From Psychromonas sp. L1A2 (GTDB lineage Bacteria; Pseudomonadota; Gammaproteobacteria; Enterobacterales; Psychromonadaceae): a DNA stretch of 64,000 nucleotides. The stretch is taken from the NCBI RefSeq assembly GCF_009828855.1, contig NZ_WUAG01000002.1:930001-994000 (forward strand), given 5' to 3'. Position 1 is the first letter of the stretch. The number at the start of each line of letters is the position of its first letter. The notes beneath the pieces are model-generated. The model worked only from the letters and a program-made list of their open reading frames with translations. It searched no databases and had not been told where the DNA came from. Shown piece after piece: positions 50,048-59,121 of this stretch. The position numbers and the translations under genes are program-made.

Positions 50048-50847
50048 TTTTTATAGCGATTTTGGTATTCAAGGCTCGAGTTTAATGCTGACTCTTGCTT
50101 CTTACCAAATGAATATTTAAAGACACTTTGCACATGCCAAAAGAAGTATTTACTTAAGAACTGCTTGCTTGAGCAGCGTCTGAAGTGAACCGCTTTGACA
50201 TCTTCAAAATACTGAAGAGGAAAGCCCGCTTTATTGGCTCTAAAACTAAAATCGATATCTTCACAATACATATAATAACGTTCATCTAAGCCATTAAGCT
50301 GATTATAGACATCAGCTTTTACAATCAGAAACGCACAACTTGCCCAGTATTTTTTAGAGGGGGATAAGCCTTTTTTACGATTAACCATAGTAGAGCGATC
50401 ATTGAGCAGGTAAGTTTTTACAAAACTAGAAAATTTAGGGTATAGGCGAATATTATCGTCTTGCACCATCTCTTCTCTATCGAGGTATAGGTTAGCCGCA
50501 CCTAAGTTTGTAGTACCTTCTTTTAAGTTTTCAATCAGTTTCAATATATTGGACTTGGTAATAAACACATCAGGGTTTAACAGAATGAAGTAGTCATCTT
50601 CTTCCATGCCTAGTTCAAATTTACAATGCATGTAATTCGCATTGTTATTAGCAGAAAATCCTTGTTCGTGGCTATTTGCAATATAATGAGCGCCATATTT
50701 ATCACAATATTTTTGTAGTTTATGTACTGGGTCGTTATCTCTGCATACAACGGTTATTTCATCGTATTTAAATAATGTTTTAATGGTACCTAAATTGATG
50801 ATCACATCATGGTGGCGATGAGACACTATTGAGATAAATATGCGCAT
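50044..50847 (-). CDS. Family 2 glycosyltransferase
   Basis: 267 residues, GT-A fold of the GT2 family. FISIVSHRHHDVI opens the domain. The metal-binding region is FILLNPDVFI (about 87-96), where an Asn-Pro-Asp replaces the common DxD, as in several rhamnosyltransferases. The late motif YMYCEDIDFSFRANKAG supplies the catalytic ED. It begins 3 bases after the rmlC stop and overlaps the next GT gene by 4 bases, so rmlC and both GT genes are tightly coupled. Confidence 0.85.
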   Translation of the reverse strand: MRIFISIVSHRHHDVIINLGTIKTLFKYDEITVVCRDNDPVHKLQKYCDKYGAHYIANSHEQGFSANNNANYMHCKFELGMEEDDYFILLNPDVFITKSNILKLIENLKEGTTNLGAANLYLDREEMVQDDNIRLYPKFSSFVKTYLLNDRSTMVNRKKGLSPSKKYWASCAFLIVKADVYNQLNGLDERYYMYCEDIDFSFRANKAGFPLQYFEDVKAVHFRRCSSKQFLSKYFFWHVQSVFKYSFGKKQESALNSSLEYQNRYKK

Positions 50848-50850
50848 TAA

Positions 50851-51396
50851 TTACAGCTTTGGTGCGTCAGAGAAGCTTAAACCGTTTTCATCTTTTGCAG
50901 ATAATAATGGTTTTTGATCTGGATTGATTGGCCATTCGATATTGATTTCAGGATCATCCCATTTGATTGAAACTTCTGCACTTGGGTTGTAGATATCTGT
51001 GCATTTGTATACGAACTCAGCTTCATCGGTTGTTACATAAAAGCCGTGTGCAAAGCCTTCTGGTACCCAAAGTTGACGTTTATTTTCTGCTGAGAGTAAA
51101 ACACCAGCCCATTGACCAAATGTAGGTGAGTCTTTACGCATATCAACTGCAACATCAAATACTTCACCTTTTGTTACGCGGACTAATTTACCCTGTGTAT
51201 TTTCAGTTTGGTAATGTAGACCACGTAAAATGCCGTGACTTGATTTGCTGTGATTTTCTTGAACAAATTCACGCTCACCACAATGTTCGTTAAATAACGT
51301 AGTACGGAATGTTTCCATAAAGAAACCACGTTCGTCACCAAACACTTGTGGTTCAACAATTTTTACATCAGGAATATTTGTTTCTATAAATTTCAT
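50851..51396 (-). CDS. rmlC: dTDP-4-dehydrorhamnose 3,5-epimerase
   Basis: Third step of dTDP-L-rhamnose synthesis, a cupin epimerase of 181 residues. RGFFMETFR and ILRGLHYQ (substrate-site histidine), then DVAVDMRKDSPTFGQW, VPEGFAHGFYV and IKWDDPEINIEWP are all family blocks. It is the first gene after the 1.6-kb repeat array that separates it from rmlA, and no promoter stands out between the array and the ATG. Confidence 0.96.
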   Translation of the reverse strand: MKFIETNIPDVKIVEPQVFGDERGFFMETFRTTLFNEHCGEREFVQENHSKSSHGILRGLHYQTENTQGKLVRVTKGEVFDVAVDMRKDSPTFGQWAGVLLSAENKRQLWVPEGFAHGFYVTTDEAEFVYKCTDIYNPSAEVSIKWDDPEINIEWPINPDQKPLLSAKDENGLSFSDAPKL

Positions 51397-51499
51397 ATAT
51401 ACACTCAGTTATAAATTAGATAACACTTAAAAATATTGAAAAATCAATCCTAAAGCCTTCAAACACAATTAGCTCAAGATTATGAGTAGGGTGCAAGTC

Positions 51500-53110
51500 G
51501 CTCAAGCTTTTGAACTCGGGGCGCTGGCTTTAGCCTGCAGGGGTTTGTGTGTTGATTTTTGATTGTTAACTACAAAGTCAAAAAACTAACACATGTAAAC
51601 ATTAAAATCTGCAAGCTAAAGCATGCGCCCCTTACAAGATGTATCGTACCTTACAATGTTGTTCGTCAATTACGTTATATCAAAAATCAACACCCTCGCT
51701 CATCTCAACATAATTGCGATAGCTATCAAGCGCAGCTTGATATTCGCGGCGCTGGCTTTAGCCTGCAGGGTTTTGTGTGTTGTTTTTTGATTGTTAACTA
51801 CAAAGTCAAAAAATCAACACATGTAAACATTAAAATCTGCAAGCTAAAGCATGCGCCCCTTACAAGATGTATCGTACCTTACAATGTTGTTCGTCAATTA
51901 CGTTATATCAAAACTCAACATCATCGCTCATCTCAACATAGTTGCGATAGCTATCAAGCGTAGCTTGATATTCGGGGCGCTGGCTTTAGCCTGCAGGGTT
52001 TTGTGTGTTGTTTTTTGATTGTTAACTACAAAGTCAAAAAATCAACACATGTAAACATTAAAATCTGCAAGCTAAAGCATGCGCCCCTTACAAGATGTAT
52101 CGCATACAACGATTAGCTTTGCTGAACAAAGCGAATCATAAATGGCACTAGGTTCAAACTTCAAGCTCAAAAGACTAAGGTCAAAACAAGCAGGCTGAAG
52201 CCAGCGCCCCTTACAAGATGTATCGTATCTTACAATGTTGTTCGTCAATTACGTTATATCAAAAATCAACACCAACACCTAAAGACTAAGGTCAAAACAA
52301 GCAGGCTGAAGCCAGCGCCCCTTACAAGATGTATCGTATCTTACAATGTTGTTCGTCAATTACGTTATATCAAAAATCAACACCGTACTCATTTCAACAT
52401 AATTGCGATAGCTATCAAGCGTAGCTTGATATTCGGGGCGCTGGCTTTAGCCTGCAGGGTTTTGTGTGTTGTTTTTTGATTGTTAACTACAAAGTCAAAA
52501 AATCAACACATGTAAACATTAAAATCTGCAAGCTAAAGCATGCGCCCCTTACAAGATGTATCGCATACAACGATTAGCTTCGCTGAACAAAGCGAACCAT
52601 AAATGGCACTAGATTCAAACTTCAAGGTCAAAAGATTAAGGTCAAAACAAGCAGGCTAAAGCCAGCGCCCTTTACAAGATGTATCGCATCTTACAATGTT
52701 GTTCGTCAATTACGTTATACCAAAAATCAACACCCTCGCTCATCTCAACATAGTTGCGATAGCTATCAAGCGTAGCTTGATATTCGGGGCGCTGGCTTTA
52801 GCCTGCAGGGTTTTGTGTGTTGTTTTTTGATTGTTAACTACAAAGTCAAAAAATCAACACATGTAAACATTAAAATCTGCAAGCTAAAGCATGCGCCCCT
52901 TACAAGATGTATCGCATACAACGATTAGCTTCGCTGAGCAAAGCGAACCAAACCATAAATGACTAAAACAACATAAAAATCAGAGACTAAGGTCAAAACA
53001 AGCAGGCTGAAGCCAGCGCCCCTTACAAGATGTATCGTATCTTATAATGCTGCTCGTCAATTACGTTATACCAAAAATCAACACCAAAACCTAAAGACTA
53101 AAATCAACAT
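51500..53110. repeat. Palindromic repeat array splitting the rml genes (cluster 4)
   Basis: At least five copies of a 114-base palindromic element (a clean copy is 51974-52087). It runs from GGGGCGCTGGCTTTAGCC through GTTAACTACAAAGTC to GCTAAAGCATGCGCCCC, with arms of about 45 bases. Copies start near 51520, 51745, 51974, 52434 and 52786, a basic period near 229. Linkers carry CTTACAAGATGTATCG, TTGTTCGTCAATTACG and the hairpin TATCAAGC-GTA-GCTTGATA. Inverted half-units (GCAGGCTGAAGCCAGCG) lie at about 52190, 52303, 52650 and 53005. No gene is supported; a 134-codon frame is repeat-derived. 51397-51500 holds nothing. Confidence 0.9.
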
Positions 53111-53130
53111 ACTATTAAGGTTATAGTTAG

Positions 53131-54036
53131 CTAGGTACTTGGTAGAATTCTACGTTCTAAAAGGCTTAATAGGTATTCGCCGTAGCCTGATTTTTTCAAT
53201 GGCTCTGCTAACTTTCTGATACCTTTCTCGTCGATGTAGCCCATACGGAAAGCGATTTCACCTGGGCAACATACTTTTAAGCCTTGGCGTTTTTCGATAG
53301 CGCGGATGTATAATGCGGCATCTAGCAGGTCATCTAATGTCCCTGTATCTAGCCATGCGGTGCCTCGCCCCATTACTTCTACTTTTAGCGTTTCGTTCGT
53401 GAGGTATTGCTCAATAACGTCTGTGATTTCTAATTCACCGCGTGGTGATGGTTTTACATTTTTTGCATATTGAACAACATCTGCATCGAAAAAGTATAAC
53501 CCTGGTACTGCGTATGATGATTTTGGTTCCACTGGTTTCTCTTCAATCGAGATCGCTTGCCCTGCATCATTAAACTCTACAACACCATAAGACGTTGGAT
53601 TTGAAACATAATAACCAAATACCGTCGCGCCTTTTTCTTGTTGATTGGCTTTTTGTAATGATTTAGCTAAATCATGACCATAGAAAAGATTATCACCTAA
53701 GATTAACGCAGCAGGGCAACCGTCTAAAAACTCTTCCGCTAATAAGAAAGCTTGTGCTAAACCATCAGGGCTTGGTTGTACTACATATTCAATTTTAACG
53801 CCCCATTGTGAACCATCTTTTAATAACTCTTTAAATCTAGGCAGCTCTAACGGTGTTGAAATAACTAATATCTCTGTGATACCCGCCATGAATAAATTAG
53901 ACATCGGATAATAGATCATAGGTTTATCATAAACAGGCATCAATTGCTTGCTCACTACTTTTGTTAACGGATAAAGCCTTGTACCTGAACCACCGGCTAA
54001 GATAATTCCTTTACGGTTTAATGGGTTCTTATTCAT
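53131..54036 (-). CDS. rmlA: Glucose-1-phosphate thymidylyltransferase
   Basis: First step of dTDP-L-rhamnose synthesis: dTTP plus glucose-1-phosphate gives dTDP-glucose. 301 residues. The nucleotide loop [11 protein letters not shown] (15-25) and [18 protein letters not shown] are typical, then LGDNLFYG with the metal-binding Asp, and the C-terminal [16 protein letters not shown] lies 7 bases before the ATG. It follows kpsE by 49 bases, and the repeat array begins about 20 bases past its stop, cutting it off from rmlC. Confidence 0.96.
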   Translation of the reverse strand: MNKNPLNRKGIILAGGSGTRLYPLTKVVSKQLMPVYDKPMIYYPMSNLFMAGITEILVISTPLELPRFKELLKDGSQWGVKIEYVVQPSPDGLAQAFLLAEEFLDGCPAALILGDNLFYGHDLAKSLQKANQQEKGATVFGYYVSNPTSYGVVEFNDAGQAISIEEKPVEPKSSYAVPGLYFFDADVVQYAKNVKPSPRGELEITDVIEQYLTNETLKVEVMGRGTAWLDTGTLDDLLDAALYIRAIEKRQGLKVCCPGEIAFRMGYIDEKGIRKLAEPLKKSGYGEYLLSLLERRILPST

Positions 54037-54085
54037 GCTGATTCCTTTTCATATTTACTTTGAAAACTCTAATATTAATTAAGGC

Positions 54086-55465
54086 TTATTTTAATTCGCG
54101 AATAGTACTGATAATTATTTTTCCTATGCCAAATGCTAGGCTTAACAACAGTAAAAACAACGAAATATTATAAACAACATCCGGGTACTTGCTGTCTTCA
54201 CTTAATGTTGCTTGTTCTACAACAATTAAGTATTTAAGTTGACGATAAGCTTCTATTCTTGACTTCTCTAATGAGATTTGTGAAGAGGTATAAGCTTGCA
54301 ATGCAAGATCCATTTTGATTTTATAGTCAGTAAATTTAGATAAAAGTTCACTAATCGGGATCTCATCTAACCCAGACTGTGATAATTTATCTCTTTCTAT
54401 TTCTAATTGCGCATTCAGTGCCTTTAATTCATTTTCTAATCCTCTCACTTGCGGAGAGCTGGCACTCATGATGGCTTTAAGTGTTTTTATTTCAGTTTGT
54501 TTAACCGCGATTTTACCTTCAAGGGTATAGGTTATCTCTTGCTTCGCAGTCCCCTCCGCCGTTGGATCAAGTAGGTTATATTTTTGTTGGTAAGTTAATA
54601 AATCTTTCTGTGCATTAGCTAAACGCTCTTCGATTAATTTATGCTCTCCTTGCATAAAACCGAGTTGTGCATTCGCTAATTGATGTCCTATGGAGTTGAT
54701 AAACCACTCAGCTCTTTCAACCACTGTATTGGTTAGTAATTGAGCATAATCACTATCGAATGCTTGTGTACTAATGGTGATCACGCCCGATTTATCATCA
54801 ATAATTACGTCGAGATGTTCTTGATAATACTGATCTAACGTTTCTCTCGAATCTGATTCATGAATCCCACTAAAATAATCAATAAACGATTGAGAATAAT
54901 GCTCTCTTAATGCAATTTTATTGTTTAAATAGTCAATCATGTCATTAGAATAAATATAGGCTTTGACTAACTCTGGATCAGAGCCTCCACCTGAACCGCC
55001 AAGCCCAGTTAATAAGGCCATACCAGAGTCTAAGGTAGAAGCACTATCAGGTTGCTGTACTATTACCTTTGCTTGGCTTTCAAAACGATTGGTTGCCCAA
55101 AGCAATTGATAAGCAGAAAAAATTAACACAGGAATAATCACAAAAAGCATATAAGGTGACAGCGCGGACAACTTTGACCATATTTTAGACGGTAGTTCTT
55201 TTTTCAGAGAAGCTTGTTGCTTACCTTTTGCGGCGACAGGAGTATTGGTATTACTCATTTTTTGAGACGCATTAGAAGTTGCACCTTTATTATTGGGTGC
55301 TTGTGTTGGTCTATCCTGCAGTTTTTTGACACGTATTAAAATACGAGCCGACAAATCTGGGTCAGTATTTGCTAATTCTTCAGCTTTATTTTTTAGAAAA
55401 TCGACGCTGTTAAACTCTTGTGGTTTAAGTGACTTCTGCAATGCTTTAAATCGTTGTTCTATCAT
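54086..55465 (-). CDS. kpsE: Capsule export inner-membrane protein (KpsE/polysaccharide co-polymerase-like)
   Basis: 459 residues, the periplasm-spanning adaptor of ABC-type capsule export. A cytoplasmic N-terminus of about 95 residues, longer than in E. coli KpsE, precedes TM1 (about 99-120, PYMLFVIIPVLIFSAYQLLW). The periplasmic part has the Wzz-like start FESQAKVIVQQP and a long coiled coil (about 260-420). TM2 is near the C-terminus (about 430-452). It joins KpsM in the inner membrane to KpsD in the outer membrane. The glycine-rich LLTGLGGSGGGSD near 150 is usual in this group. There is no kinase domain. Confidence 0.88.
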   Translation of the reverse strand: MIEQRFKALQKSLKPQEFNSVDFLKNKAEELANTDPDLSARILIRVKKLQDRPTQAPNNKGATSNASQKMSNTNTPVAAKGKQQASLKKELPSKIWSKLSALSPYMLFVIIPVLIFSAYQLLWATNRFESQAKVIVQQPDSASTLDSGMALLTGLGGSGGGSDPELVKAYIYSNDMIDYLNNKIALREHYSQSFIDYFSGIHESDSRETLDQYYQEHLDVIIDDKSGVITISTQAFDSDYAQLLTNTVVERAEWFINSIGHQLANAQLGFMQGEHKLIEERLANAQKDLLTYQQKYNLLDPTAEGTAKQEITYTLEGKIAVKQTEIKTLKAIMSASSPQVRGLENELKALNAQLEIERDKLSQSGLDEIPISELLSKFTDYKIKMDLALQAYTSSQISLEKSRIEAYRQLKYLIVVEQATLSEDSKYPDVVYNISLFLLLLSLAFGIGKIIISTIRELK

Positions 55466-55552
55466 AATTTAACATAAAGGCTCAAAGCTAGGAGCTTAAA
55501 GGCTTGTTATAAAAAAGAAACTCTCTAACCAATAGGGTCTTCAAGTCATTAT

Positions 55553-56341
55553 TTACCGGCTTATCGCCTGTTTCCAACTCACGTGATAACAAGCTAAAGC
55601 AAAAAACATGCTCACCAATACACACATATCAAAAAAGAAATAACTCACCCCTTCATGCCCATAACTTGGATAAGCGGCATAACGAGTTAGTTCAATAGCA
55701 TGCAATAAAGGATTCCAATCTAGGTAATGCCAATATTCCCGAGGGATATCTTGTAAGCTAAAGAAGATCCCAGAGATGAAGAATAACGGACGAGTGATTA
55801 ATTGAAGAATTTTTTTAAGCTCAGGTATATAACAATAAGATAAACCAAATATAGTCCCTAAACTAACAGCAAGTAACCAAACTTTACTAAAGTTAAAGAT
55901 AATTGAAATGGCATCATGTACATGTATATCGATTCTTGCCACAAAACAAATTACTGCAATAGTTAATACTACAAATATTTTAACTAATAACTCAAAAAAA
56001 CTAATTGCAATAACAGAACTAATTGGCTGGACTTGTCTAAAAGCATAAAGAGGTTTATTTTTTTGTATTGCACCACTACTTGCCCCTAAAACACCCAAGA
56101 AAAATTGAACTAATATCATACCATATACCATAAAGAACATGGTTGGCATTCCATGAGTATCTCCATTACCCGATGCAAAGGTTCTTAAAGCAGTCATTCC
56201 TCCAATTAAAATCAGAGGGGATACAACAGCCCAAATTAAACCAATTTTATCGGTTGATTGGCTTTTTATCTCTCTTAAAAAGATAGCAAATATCACATCA
56301 CCCCATACTTTTAGGGTTGAGCGTTTTTTAACTAATGCCAT
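55553..56341 (-). CDS. kpsM: Capsule polysaccharide ABC transporter permease
   Basis: 262 residues with about six membrane helices, the ABC-2 type permease of capsule export. IFAIFLREIKSQ near the N-terminus is the amphipathic entry helix of the family. RPLFFISGIFFSLQDIPREYW and WNPLLHAIELTRYAAYPSYG are typical late blocks. It lies between kpsD and kpsE as in other group 3-like loci, but its ATPase gene kpsT is absent here and found at 15121. It moves the lipid-linked polymer across the inner membrane. Confidence 0.92.
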   Translation of the reverse strand: MALVKKRSTLKVWGDVIFAIFLREIKSQSTDKIGLIWAVVSPLILIGGMTALRTFASGNGDTHGMPTMFFMVYGMILVQFFLGVLGASSGAIQKNKPLYAFRQVQPISSVIAISFFELLVKIFVVLTIAVICFVARIDIHVHDAISIIFNFSKVWLLAVSLGTIFGLSYCYIPELKKILQLITRPLFFISGIFFSLQDIPREYWHYLDWNPLLHAIELTRYAAYPSYGHEGVSYFFFDMCVLVSMFFALACYHVSWKQAISR

Positions 56342-56405
56342 TAAACCAGTCTCATTGATAAAAGTTTAAACTGGCTTATCAAATGGTGTGTTACATCAGC
56401 ATTCA

Positions 56406-58169
56406 TTATCGAATAGCCACGTTTGCTGCAATAGCGATTTGATAAACTATTTGGGTAATATCTTTCACTGCTTGCACAATTTTAGTGTCCACTTTAGGTA
56501 ACACTAGAATTTGATCACCACGTTGTATTTTCATATTTTTGGCTTCTTCGCCTTCTTTCACAAAAATAACAATGCCATTAGCTCGCACAATTGAAATACG
56601 TTCATCTTCAGCTCTATCGGTAAAGCCGCCTGCCCAAGCAATATAATCATCAACTGTTGCATTTGGGTTAAACACAACCGCTTGTGGCAATAGTACTTCA
56701 CCACCAATATTGATTAAATCCGTGTAATGCGGAATAACGATTTGATCGCCTTTTTCTAATAGAATATTAGCGGTCGAGCCATTATCAGAAACAATTACTT
56801 TACCTAGCGGTTTAACTTGCCTTGCTTTTTCAACAAATTGCATCACCATTTCGGCTTCTTTTGCACGAATAGAAGCTTCACCGTCAGAAGACGCTGGTGC
56901 GGTAAATACACTACGCTCGAGTCTGTCTAATGAATCATCTAAGATCTGTTTTTGACGTTCAGCCACGCTTTTACGCAGGATATAAATAGACTTGTTATCC
57001 GTAAGTGCAGGCACAATTGGAATGGCGTTTAAAACATCATGCAGACGCGCGCTTTTTTTGACGGCAAAGTATGATGGGCCTAAATAACTACCTGACACTT
57101 GAACATCGATGACTTGAGCGTGAGAGTCGTCGTTAAACACTAAGCTGTCACCATCTTGTAATGTGTAGTTTAAGAAGTCTTTGTATTCTAGGTAGACAGA
57201 GAATGGGCCTGTCACTCGATTACCAAACACACCCACATGGCTTATTTTGGCAAGCGGCAAGGCAAATTGAGCCAGCTCACTGCCTTTAGTTTGAATGTTT
57301 TTTAGTTCGAATCGGAAAGGGTTTTTAACACCACCGGCAACATTAACGGCTGATTTCTGTGGTTTAACTAATATAACGTCTTTATCTTTAAAGGTAATGT
57401 TAGGTAGTCGACCTGTTTGGATAAAGGTGTATAAATCCACTTCTTTTAATATTTTATTATTACGGATAATTTGAATGCTACGGTAACTTCCTCGATCAGA
57501 GTCAATGCCACCTGCGCGTTTTAGAAAGTACAAGACGCTATCCGATGCCATACCTGCATATTGACCAGGACGAATGATTGCTCCTGATAAGTAAACACTA
57601 ACAGGTGTTGCCGTTAATAAGTTGACGTAAACTTCAACGTTATTGGTGTAGGTCTGTTTTATTTTTGATTGGACGAGTTTATTGATATTACTCGCAGGTA
57701 CATCTAAAACATTAATTGGGCCTATATTAGGAATAAAGATATTCCCTTGGCTATCCACGGTTACGATATTAGAGTAAGTCACCGCACCCCATATCCAGAT
57801 GTTTATTTTGTCGCCAGCGGCAATCAGGTAGTTTTCATTTAAGCCATCAACACGTTCTGTTTCATATCCACCAGCGAATAAATTTGCACCATATGGCGGC
57901 GGGTTATCTTCGCCTGATGATGGCAATAACTCACGAACATCGACTTCACCAGGTAGTAACACACCTGAACGATTTTGCTTTTGGTAAGATCCGGTTTCTA
58001 AACTTGTTTCAGTATTGCTCGTATCTATTTGCGGTATACCGTTGCTTGTTCCACTTTGCAGATCAATAGAGCTTGGCTCAAAAGCGGCAAATGCATTAGG
58101 CAATAAAAAACAGCTTGAAAGTAATCCAACCGTGGCTATTTTTAGTAAGTCCATTTTTAATAAATTCAT
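56406..58169 (-). CDS. kpsD: Polysaccharide export outer-membrane-associated protein (KpsD/Wza family)
   Basis: 587 residues. A signal peptide (about 1-28, LLSSCFLLPNAFA) is followed by the poly-export domain: YLIAAGDKINIWIWGAVTYS, VDSQGNIFIPNIGPINV, then several SLBB segments (VYLSGAIIRPGQYAG, VNVAGGVKNPFRFEL, INIGGEVLLPQAVVF). No lipobox cysteine sits at the cleavage site, as in KpsD rather than Wza. Its size also matches KpsD. It forms the periplasmic/outer-membrane exit for the capsule. It is preceded by a small lipoprotein gene 80 bases upstream. Confidence 0.9.
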   Translation of the reverse strand: MNLLKMDLLKIATVGLLSSCFLLPNAFAAFEPSSIDLQSGTSNGIPQIDTSNTETSLETGSYQKQNRSGVLLPGEVDVRELLPSSGEDNPPPYGANLFAGGYETERVDGLNENYLIAAGDKINIWIWGAVTYSNIVTVDSQGNIFIPNIGPINVLDVPASNINKLVQSKIKQTYTNNVEVYVNLLTATPVSVYLSGAIIRPGQYAGMASDSVLYFLKRAGGIDSDRGSYRSIQIIRNNKILKEVDLYTFIQTGRLPNITFKDKDVILVKPQKSAVNVAGGVKNPFRFELKNIQTKGSELAQFALPLAKISHVGVFGNRVTGPFSVYLEYKDFLNYTLQDGDSLVFNDDSHAQVIDVQVSGSYLGPSYFAVKKSARLHDVLNAIPIVPALTDNKSIYILRKSVAERQKQILDDSLDRLERSVFTAPASSDGEASIRAKEAEMVMQFVEKARQVKPLGKVIVSDNGSTANILLEKGDQIVIPHYTDLINIGGEVLLPQAVVFNPNATVDDYIAWAGGFTDRAEDERISIVRANGIVIFVKEGEEAKNMKIQRGDQILVLPKVDTKIVQAVKDITQIVYQIAIAANVAIR

Positions 58170-58249
58170 TTTTTAACTCAATATTGAATAAGTTTGTGAC
58201 GCTATAAGTTGTCTTAGTGCTATCAATAGCTTTTTATACATAACTTTAA

Positions 58250-58654
58250 TTATAAAGTAATGTTATCGTCAGATTCGATAATCGCATTTTCTAGAAACCA
58301 AGATTTAACTAATTTATCGTTTTCTTTGTAAGTGATTTCACAAGCAATTCTTTTTTTAGACTGCGCACCTGATTCAGAAAATATCAGTTGACGACATGGG
58401 TAGCCTAATGCGGATACATAAGTAGGCATCAAAGCAACGTCATATTGTCCATGTGTTAATTGTGTAGAAGATGGGTTACTTAATGTCGCAGAGAAATTTG
58501 CAGGTAATACTTTTTGGTCAGGTTTAGCGTCGTTACTACTAACGAGTGGAATAGAGGCATACACTTCTCTCGGTTTACTGGTACACGCTGTTAGTGCTAA
58601 AACCACAGGCACTAATAAGTATTTATAATGTTTAGAAGATAAAATATTAATCAT
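58250..58654 (-). CDS. Small lipoprotein of the capsule export operon
   Basis: 134 residues from ATG 58654, which gives a proper signal (MINILSSKHYKYLLVPVVLALTAC is split as n-region and h-region) ending in the lipobox LTAC. The open frame extends to 58774 but that adds an unrelated 40 residues. The mature part is about 110 residues with two further cysteines (PCRQLIF and RIACEITY) that could form a disulfide. I do not recognise the family. Its place at the head of kpsD-kpsM-kpsE suggests a role in export or anchoring of the polymer; that is inference. Confidence 0.7.
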   Translation of the reverse strand: MINILSSKHYKYLLVPVVLALTACTSKPREVYASIPLVSSNDAKPDQKVLPANFSATLSNPSSTQLTHGQYDVALMPTYVSALGYPCRQLIFSESGAQSKKRIACEITYKENDKLVKSWFLENAIIESDDNITL

Positions 58655-58709
58655 AATTACAACTCTAAAAATACCTAAAAAAAGATAATTTTGATAAAAA
58701 AAGAAACGA

Positions 58710-58738
58710 ATCATAACAAAGTGGTGCAATTGGAGCAA
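58710..58738 (-). promoter_or_regulatory. Candidate promoter of the capsule export operon
   Basis: The minus strand reads TTGCTC (58733-58738), a 17-base spacer and TATGAT (58710-58715). The -35 is weak and the -10 good. It would start the lipoprotein-kpsDME-rmlA transcript about 50 bases before the ATG. The full 467-base divergent gap (58655-59121) is very AT-rich. Confidence 0.35.
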
Positions 58739-58978
58739 TCTAAAAGAGCTTACTTGGAATACTCTCTTTTTCAAAAGATCCTAAAAAATAAACCTTTATA
58801 TTTATTTTTTGTACTGTTAACGATCAATTCATCATATTTCAATTTAAAATAAAGCTAAATATTAAGTAAAATATCAAACAACAAAAAAACATCTTTCCCC
58901 TCTTTAAAAAACTTAATATTTTTTAAAGATAAAAGTGGTGCAATAATATTTTCAAAATTAGCACAATATTTTAAGGAC

Positions 58979-59002
58979 TAATGTGACACCATGATCACAT
59001 TA
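58979..59002. promoter_or_regulatory. Perfect inverted repeat, possible operator
   Basis: TAATGTGA and TCACATTA are perfect 8-base inverted arms around an 8-base spacer. It lies in the divergent gap between the capsule export operon and the methyltransferase gene. The half-sites look like CRP half-sites, but the spacing (8 instead of 6 between TGTGA and TCACA) is wrong for CRP. It may be the site of another dimeric regulator. Confidence 0.45.
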
Positions 59003-59121
59003 ATATAAAATATATTATCAACCAATTTCATTTGTACTTTATTTTAAAACAACATTTGTAAAAAAGTTTATTTTCGACAGTCTATCGCTCCGATTCACCT
59101 TCTATAAAAGTTAACATTCCT

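Noticed and set aside
51559-51963. 134-codon plus-strand frame in repeat cluster 4
   Set aside because: It lies wholly within the palindromic repeat array and simply repeats with the ~229-base unit; there is no sign of coding selection.
51500-53110. CRISPR array
   Set aside because: Units are long (about 114 and 229 bases), repeats are themselves palindromic mosaics, there are no unique short spacers of constant length, and no cas gene is present.
58979-59002. CRP binding site
   Set aside because: Half-sites TGTGA and TCACA are perfect but separated by 8 bases instead of 6, so a normal CRP dimer would not fit.
35513-59121. JUMPstart/ops element for RfaH control of the capsule locus
   Set aside because: I looked for the GGCGGTAGC core upstream of the main starts (58.2-59.1 kb, 35.5-36.3 kb and 51.4 kb) on the coding strand and did not find it.
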